Of a stretch of 64,000 nucleotides of DNA, positions 57,950-64,000 are shown piece after piece; position 1 is the stretch's first letter; every line of letters begins with the position of its first letter. The notes under the pieces are model-generated. The model saw nothing but the letters and a program-made list of their open reading frames with translations. It was not told where the DNA came from and made no database searches. The position numbers and the translations under genes were made by a program. This DNA is from Luteimonas viscosa (GTDB lineage Bacteria; Pseudomonadota; Gammaproteobacteria; Xanthomonadales; Xanthomonadaceae), in assembly GCF_008244685.1 (NCBI RefSeq), contig NZ_VTFT01000001.1:909248-973247 (forward strand), given 5' to 3'.

Positions 57950-59248
57950 TCAGAACCGCAGCCGGTGGACGGCACCGATCTGCGTGGCCTGGCGTTCGTC
58001 GACACCCGCCTCGCGGGCAAATCCCGGCCACTGGGCCACCGTTGCGAGCACTTCCTCCAGCAGCTTCCCGTCGCGCCCGCGCTTCAGGCCCGCGACCGCA
58101 GCACAGGCCTTGAAGTCCTCGCGCGTGAAACCGTTCCGCTTGCCGTTGAGGGTCATCTGGTGGGTCGCGGTCCAGGCGCCGTCGGGGTTGTAGCTGTAGC
58201 TGACATCGAACGCGGGGGCCAGCGACCAGCGGCCCGCCATGTCCATCAGGAAGGCGATGTTCTTGACGTGGTCGTCCTGGTTGCGTGCCACCACGTTGAA
58301 CAGCATGCGGCGAAACTGCTGCTCGATCGCCGCCATCGGCAAGCCGAGCTGGCGGATCACCAGGAAGGCCTGTTCGTAGGAATAGGCCCCGGGCAGGTTG
58401 TAGTCGAAGTGCGCCAGCGCACCGAGCGACTGCATGTGCAGCTTCATGCCGTCGTCGAGGCGATCGAAGCGGCGGGTCATGAAGTGGCGGCGTCCGTTCT
58501 CTTCCAGCAGCCGGCACTCGCTCATGTCGATCCCGGCCGCCTTCGCCATCAGCGCGTAGGCGAATTCGATGGCGCCGTAACCGAGCGGATCCAGCAATTC
58601 CTTGTCCTTGTTGCCCGACACGCCGTCGAACTTCAACAGCCAGTGGCTGAACCCCGGATCGGCAGGCACCTGACCCGAGCGCACCTCGTTGGTCTCCGGA
58701 TTCCAGGCGATCAGCGCCTTGGCGCGCGCGCCACCGGCCGAGGTGCCCACGCGCAGGATGTCCTGCAGGGCCTTCTGGCGGGACGGGCGTTCCAGGCTTG
58801 CCGTCAGGCCTTCGCGATGGGTGAGGATGTCGGAGGCCAGCGACACCAGAGCGGCCATGTCCAGCGCGCTGGCCTTGCGCGCGCGTGGCCCGTGCACGGG
58901 CCTGAATTCGAGTGCGCCCATGCCGCGCGCGCCGGTGTAGCAGAGGCGTTCGACGGCGTTGAAGTCCTGCGGCGAGCGACCCTGCGTCGCCAGCCACTGG
59001 TCGATGAGCGCGTTGCCGAAGCGATCGGGCAGCGAATCGGCCAGCAGGCCGGGCAGGCCGTGGAAGGTCCGCGGCGCCAGTTCCGGAAAGGTGTAGATGC
59101 GCGGCCGCAGCGGCATGTGCAGCGGCGACAGTTCGATGCCGCTGCCCAGGAAGGCGGGCACGTATTCGAACGCGGCCGCTGCAGCGCCTTCTTCCAGAGA
59201 GACGGCGCCGATGGTACGGCCCCAGAGCTGGACTTCGGCGACGGTCAT
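57950..59248 (-). CDS. hipA: HipA-type serine/threonine kinase toxin
   Basis: 432-residue toxin kinase of a type II toxin-antitoxin pair. N-terminal HipA_N (about 10-110) and C-terminal HipA_C; catalytic loop VARNQDDHVKN, DFD-type AFDVSYS, and GVSGNKDKELLD near the ATP site. E. coli HipA phosphorylates glutamyl-tRNA synthetase to cause persistence; the target here is unknown. The ATG at 59248 shares ATGA with the HipB stop. Activity is held off by HipB and the operators upstream. Confidence 0.92.
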   Translation of the reverse strand: MTVAEVQLWGRTIGAVSLEEGAAAAAFEYVPAFLGSGIELSPLHMPLRPRIYTFPELAPRTFHGLPGLLADSLPDRFGNALIDQWLATQGRSPQDFNAVERLCYTGARGMGALEFRPVHGPRARKASALDMAALVSLASDILTHREGLTASLERPSRQKALQDILRVGTSAGGARAKALIAWNPETNEVRSGQVPADPGFSHWLLKFDGVSGNKDKELLDPLGYGAIEFAYALMAKAAGIDMSECRLLEENGRRHFMTRRFDRLDDGMKLHMQSLGALAHFDYNLPGAYSYEQAFLVIRQLGLPMAAIEQQFRRMLFNVVARNQDDHVKNIAFLMDMAGRWSLAPAFDVSYSYNPDGAWTATHQMTLNGKRNGFTREDFKACAAVAGLKRGRDGKLLEEVLATVAQWPGFAREAGVDERQATQIGAVHRLRF

Positions 59249-59598
59249 GGTTCCCAGACCCAGCGCTTGGGCCTGCCATCGTCCGGCGCCCCGTCTTCCG
59301 GTGGACCGGACGCACGCTTCCGGGTCTGCCGCTGCTGCGTGAGCTGCGCCACGGGACTTGCCACCGGCTCGGGCAACAGCCGCTCCAGCCCCTCCTCCAG
59401 CCCCAGGACGCGGCACACCCGCAGGAAGCTGGTCAACTGGCTGGACGTGGCCCCGGCCTCCAGGCGTTCCACCGTCCGCTTCGAGACTCCGGCCTGCTCA
59501 GCCACCTCCGCCTGGGTCAGGTTCAAGGCGAGGCGCAGCTGCGCCAACCGGTCGCCCAGTTGCCGGAGCATGGCAGATTCCGACACATAGGTGCTCAT
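59245..59598 (-). CDS. hipB: HipB-like XRE-family antitoxin/repressor
   Basis: 117-residue XRE-type repressor: a helix-turn-helix at about residues 12-65 (LRQLGDRLAQLRLALNLTQ, then a second helix with VAEQAGVSKRTVERLEAGA) and a long polar tail (about 85-117) that would bind the toxin. The ATG at 59598 directly abuts the operator; an internal ATG at 59571 has GGAA 6 bp upstream, so the true start may be there. It overlaps hipA by ATGA and is expected to autorepress through the palindromes at 59600-59659. Confidence 0.87.
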   Translation of the reverse strand: MSTYVSESAMLRQLGDRLAQLRLALNLTQAEVAEQAGVSKRTVERLEAGATSSQLTSFLRVCRVLGLEEGLERLLPEPVASPVAQLTQQRQTRKRASGPPEDGAPDDGRPKRWVWEP

Positions 59599-59599
59599 A

Positions 59600-59659
59600 A
59601 TTCGCCAAACATGGCGAATAAAAGCAGAAAAGTCAACTAATTCGCCATTTATGGCGAAT
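59600..59659 (-). promoter_or_regulatory. hipBA operators and promoter
   Basis: Two perfect palindromes, ATTCGCCAaacaTGGCGAAT (59600-59619) and ATTCGCCAtttaTGGCGAAT (59640-59659), are centred 40 bp apart. A TTGACT at about 59636-59631 on the minus strand is a good -35, with CATGTT about 17 bp on inside the first palindrome as a possible -10. The transcript would then start within about 5 bases of the ATG at 59598, a near-leaderless mRNA. HipB is the likely ligand. Confidence 0.75.
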
Positions 59660-59661
59660 TG

Positions 59662-61116
<1,455 letters not shown>

Positions 61117-61159
61117 TTATCCGGGTTTTGGGGGGTGGGGGCCAGTTGGTGGCTTCTCT

Positions 61160-61270
61160 TGCTGTTCCTTCCCCCGCTCCGCGGGGCATTGCGCCCTTCT
61201 CGGGTGGAAGGTGCCGAAGGCGGATGGAGGTGCTGTCCGCCGCCACGTCACTGCCCCCACCCGGACCTTC
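61160..61270. repeat. Copy of the palindromic intergenic repeat
   Basis: Contains CTTCCCCCGCTCCGCGGGG, GGCATTGCGCCC and AAGGTGCCGAAGGCGGATGG, the family of 34735-35420. It sits in the gap upstream of purA. Confidence 0.75.
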
Positions 61271-61334
61271 GGGCGGCGGCGCGGCTGGAGGGCGCAGCCG
61301 CCATGTCAGCCGCTGGATGCTACGGGGCAACACT

Positions 61335-61425
61335 GTCATCCCGAGCGCAGCGAGGGATCTGCCGCAGCGAGGGATCTGCGTGATCGGGCAAATCGAGCCA
61401 GACCCCTCGCTGCGCTCGGGATGAC
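61335..61425. repeat. Inverted repeat, GTCATCCCGAGCGCAGCGAGG type
   Basis: Arms at 61335-61356 and 61404-61425 are near-perfect complements with a 47-bp spacer that itself repeats GCAGCGAGGGATCTG. It belongs to a class unlike the GGGAGAAGG repeat. Further partial copies lie at 61465-61505 and 35515-35590. Confidence 0.75.
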
Positions 61426-61557
61426 AACATTTCTCTCCGATCACGAGGACGACGTTGCCCTGCGCCCGGGATGACAGCAGGGATCTGCACTCAGGATGAC
61501 AGCACGTCGCCGTGCTCCCGGGCGACGGCAGGACCCTGCGATTCGCGATGCGACGCG

Positions 61558-61743
61558 TCAGCTGCGGACGAAGTACAAGGCGGCCAGGCCGAGGACGAGG
61601 ACGGCGCCGCCGATGGCGCGCAACTGTCGGTCGGGGACGGCCAGCATCTGCTCGACGGCGCGTTTCCAGCCGCCGGGGGCGACGAACAGCATCAGGCCCT
61701 CGAGGACGGCGACGAGGCAGAGGGCGGCCCAGAGGTCTTGCAT
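61558..61743 (-). CDS. DUF2065 small membrane protein
   Basis: 61-residue membrane protein with two helices (LWAALCLVAVLEGLMLFVAP and AIGGAVLVLGLAALYFV), the DUF2065/YjeT pattern. Function unknown. In proteobacteria it sits between hflC and purA, as here, and may be membrane-associated with HflKC. The ATG at 61743 is the family start. Confidence 0.92.
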   Translation of the reverse strand: MQDLWAALCLVAVLEGLMLFVAPGGWKRAVEQMLAVPDRQLRAIGGAVLVLGLAALYFVRS

Positions 61744-61844
61744 GGCGGGGTCCTGGTGGAGGCGTCGGGAATGTGGCGCGGAGTGCGATGGGACGATGGC
61801 CCTGCCCCCCCTTTTTCGCTCGCGAGGCTACGTGCCCGTCGGGT

Positions 61845-62145
61845 GGAAGGTAAGGGTCGAGATGTTGCCTTCGCGCCTGCGGCGCGCCCTCATCCGCCCT
61901 TCGGGCACCTTCTCCCGCAAGCGGGAGAAGGGACAAGTGCCCCCTCTTCCGCTTGCGGGAGCAGGGACAAGCGCTCCCTCTCCCGCTTGCGGGAGAGGGT
62001 TGGGGTGAGGGTGCGGGCAGCGATGCGACTGCCGCGCCTGCGGTGCGCCCTCATCCGCCCTTCGGGCCCCTTCTCCCGCACGCGGGAGAAGGGACAAGCG
62101 CGCCCTCTCCCGCTTGCGGGAGGGGGTTGGGGTGAGGAGGCGGCG
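61845..62145. repeat. Palindromic repeat cluster before hflC
   Basis: Two near-tandem sets, each with GCCCTCATCCGCCCTTCGGG, CTTCTCCCGCAAGCGGGAG and CTCTCCCGCTTGCGGGAG, followed by GTTGGGGTGAGG. The gap 61744-62171 holds no gene. Same family as the other arrays. Confidence 0.85.
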
Positions 62146-62171
62146 AGGGCGCGGCGAGGGCGCGTGCCGGC

Positions 62172-63035
62172 TCAGCGGTCGCTGCGCATGTATTGCAGGA
62201 ACGGGTCGTCGCGTTCGAGCACGATCACGCCGTTGCCGTCGGCGAACGAGGCGCGGTAGGCCTCGAGGCTGCGCTGGAAGGCGTAGAACGCGGGGTCGCG
62301 CTGCGCGGCTTCGCCGTAGATGCGGGTGGCTTCGGCATCGCCCTCGCCTCGCAGCTTCTGCGCGTCGCGCTCGGCCTCGGCCACCAGCACGGTGCGTTCG
62401 CGGTCGGCCTGGGCGCGGATGATGCGGGCCTGCTCCTCGCCCTCGGCGCGCAGGCGGCTGGCCACCTGGCGACGTTCGGCGCGCATGCGGTCGTAGACCT
62501 GGGCGATGACGTCGCTGTCGGTGGGCAGGTCGATCTGCTTGAGACGGATGTCGATCACGCGCATGCCCAGCGTACTGGCTGCCTCGTTGATGCCTTCCAG
62601 CTGCTTGGCGATGATCTCCGAACGGTCGCCGGACACCAGCTGCTGCAGGGTGCGACGGTTGATCTCGTTGCGCAGCGAGTCCTTGATGATCGGGGCCAGG
62701 CGTTCGCTGGCCAGGTCCATCTGCCCGCCGGTGGCGCGGTAGAAGTCGGCGACGTCGCTGATCAGGCCGATCGCGACGAAGTCCACGCTCACGTCCTTGC
62801 GCTCGGAGGTGAGGTAGCGCTCGGGCGAGAATTCGGCGGCGTAGAAACGGCGGTCGAACACGCGCGCCGATTCGATCAGCGGGATCTTGAAGTGCAGGCC
62901 GGGGCCGATGTCGGTGCGGGCGACGCGGCCGAGGTTGAGCACCAGCCCCGTCTGGCCCTCGCGCACGACGTAGACCGAGCCGAGCAGGCCCAGCAGCACG
63001 ATCACCGCGATCGGGATGATCAGGTTGAGTCTCAT
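62172..63035 (-). CDS. hflC: HflC, FtsH protease modulator
   Basis: 287-residue SPFH/band 7 membrane protein that forms a complex with HflK around the FtsH protease, modulating its turnover of substrates. An N-terminal membrane anchor (about 4-25) and the band 7 domain (about 25-190) with ERKDVSVDFVAIG and DIRLKQIDLP, then a coiled coil rich in Ala/Glu/Arg, end in a hydrophilic tail. The ATG at 63035 shares ATGA with the hflK stop. Conserved operon with hflK. Confidence 0.95.
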   Translation of the reverse strand: MRLNLIIPIAVIVLLGLLGSVYVVREGQTGLVLNLGRVARTDIGPGLHFKIPLIESARVFDRRFYAAEFSPERYLTSERKDVSVDFVAIGLISDVADFYRATGGQMDLASERLAPIIKDSLRNEINRRTLQQLVSGDRSEIIAKQLEGINEAASTLGMRVIDIRLKQIDLPTDSDVIAQVYDRMRAERRQVASRLRAEGEEQARIIRAQADRERTVLVAEAERDAQKLRGEGDAEATRIYGEAAQRDPAFYAFQRSLEAYRASFADGNGVIVLERDDPFLQYMRSDR

Positions 63036-64000
63036 CGGGTGCCTCCTTCGCCGCGCGCGGCCCGGGTCGGGCGCGGCAGGCTCTCGTCGGGCGTGGCGCC
63101 GACCGGGGGCGACACGATGTCGGCCGGCAGCACCGGCGGCGCCGAACTGTCGCTGCTGCCGCCGCCGGCAGGCTGGTTCATCGGCACGTAGATCAGCTGG
63201 CGGCCGTCTCCGCCGATCACCTTGCGGTTGTCGGCCAGCACCTGCTGCAGGGTCTCCAGCCACAGGCGCCTGCGGGTCACGTCCGGCGCGTTGCGATAGG
63301 CGTCGAGCAGCAGGGTGAAGCGTTCGGCGTCACCGGTGGCGCGGGCGACCGAGGCGGTCTTGTAACCCTCGGCGGTGGTGCGCAGGCGCTGGGCGTCGCC
63401 GCGCGCCTCGGGCACCACGCGGGCGGCGTAGGCGCGCGCCTCGTTGACCAGGCGCTCGTTGGTCTGCTGGGCGCTGTTGACCTCGTCGAAGGCGGGCTTG
63501 ACCTGTTCCGGCGGGCGCGCGTCCTGCAGGTTGAGTTCGGTCACGACCAGGCCGGTGCGGTAGGCCTCGAGCGAGGCCTGCAGCGCGGTCGAGGCGGCCA
63601 CCGACAGCGGGCCGCGCGCGTTGAGCGCGGTGTCGAGGTCGGCGCGGCCGATCTGCTCGCGCACCGAGCTCTGCGCGATCTGCTCGAGCACGCGCACCGC
63701 GTTCTGGGTGCCGAACAGGAACATTTCCGGATCGGCCACGCGGTACTGCACGTTGAACGAGACGGTGACGATGTTCTCGTCGCTGGTCAGCACCGGCAGG
63801 CTGTTGCTGAAGGTGCGCACGCTGGTGGCGTCGACCTTGGTGACGCGCTCGATCGGCCACGGCATCTTGAAGTTCGGACCCGGCTGCATGACCCGCGCCA
63901 CCTCGCCGAAGCGCAGCACCACGCCGCGCTGCTGTTCGCCGATCAGCACGAAGCAGTTGAACACCAGCCACACCACCAGGGCGATGCCGATCCAGCGCAG
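63032..64000 (-). CDS. hflK: HflK, FtsH protease modulator, 5' end beyond the window
   Basis: Band 7 protein that partners HflC around FtsH. 322 codons are visible; the frame is open to the window end, so the N-terminal part is missing. Seen: the end of the membrane helix (VVWLVFNCFVLIG), the HflK marker FGEVARVMQPGPNFKMPWPI, TVSFNVQYRVADPEMFLFGT, and the coiled coil. A Pro/Ser-rich C-terminal tail (about 35 residues) follows. It overlaps hflC by ATGA. Confidence 0.95.
   Translation of the reverse strand: MRWIGIALVVWLVFNCFVLIGEQQRGVVLRFGEVARVMQPGPNFKMPWPIERVTKVDATSVRTFSNSLPVLTSDENIVTVSFNVQYRVADPEMFLFGTQNAVRVLEQIAQSSVREQIGRADLDTALNARGPLSVAASTALQASLEAYRTGLVVTELNLQDARPPEQVKPAFDEVNSAQQTNERLVNEARAYAARVVPEARGDAQRLRTTAEGYKTASVARATGDAERFTLLLDAYRNAPDVTRRRLWLETLQQVLADNRKVIGGDGRQLIYVPMNQPAGGGSSDSSAPPVLPADIVSPPVGATPDESLPRPTRAARGEGGTR

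Overview
The window is about 70% GC and gene-dense. Its gene content points to a gammaproteobacterium of the Xanthomonadaceae (Lysobacter/Luteimonas/Stenotrophomonas-like). The evidence is the conserved order hflK-hflC-DUF2065-purA, a Xanthomonadales-type killing effector with an XVIPCD-like C-terminus beside lipoprotein immunity genes, GTAG-type REP inverted repeats, and many copies of a palindromic intergenic repeat. No rRNA, tRNA or CRISPR array was found.

Layout. 1-6808: a two-component system (partial kinase plus OmpR-type regulator) is divergent from a cell-envelope cluster: an ArnT-like GT39 protein, an EptA phosphoethanolamine transferase, a GT2 enzyme and an LpxB-N-like membrane protein. 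A shared 20-bp box with 11-bp repeats lies in the divergent promoter and before eptA, which suggests one regulon. 6898-13083: redox and stress genes (thioredoxin-like, host-attachment-type protein, manganese catalase, two tiny hydrophilic proteins), a TPR protein, a DHCW cupin and an MFS exporter. 13477-18713: signalling genes (PAS-PAS-HWE kinase and receiver; KaiC-like ATPase with a hybrid kinase). 19219-26236: a single-lobe binding lipoprotein with a CDF-type transporter, a DUF2254 membrane protein, a MESH1-like HD protein, and stress proteins (DUF892, glycine-zipper protein, small proteins).

26448-29140: a candidate type IV secretion effector (M23-like peptidase, peptidoglycan-binding domain, XVIPCD-like tail) with two related lipoproteins, the likely immunity proteins. 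30002-34722: a large multi-PAS hybrid kinase, an orphan receiver and a secreted alpha/beta hydrolase. 35624-41457: an MrfB/YprB-like exonuclease with an MrfA/YprA-like helicase, and a BCCT transporter. 41753-52042: a defence-type island with an HNH endonuclease, a RelE/RHH toxin-antitoxin pair, a GIY-YIG protein with a RAMA-like domain, a NERD protein and a Mod/Res type III restriction system. A 21-bp periodic degenerate array sits inside this island.

52205-59659: an AraC regulator divergent from an AhpD-like enzyme, a ParDE-type pair, a second toxin-immunity candidate (HExxH metallopeptidase plus lipoprotein), and hipBA with two perfect operator palindromes. 59662-64000: purA, DUF2065, hflC and partial hflK. 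Intergenic DNA is unusually rich in repeats. All calls come from reading the sequence; no database search was possible.
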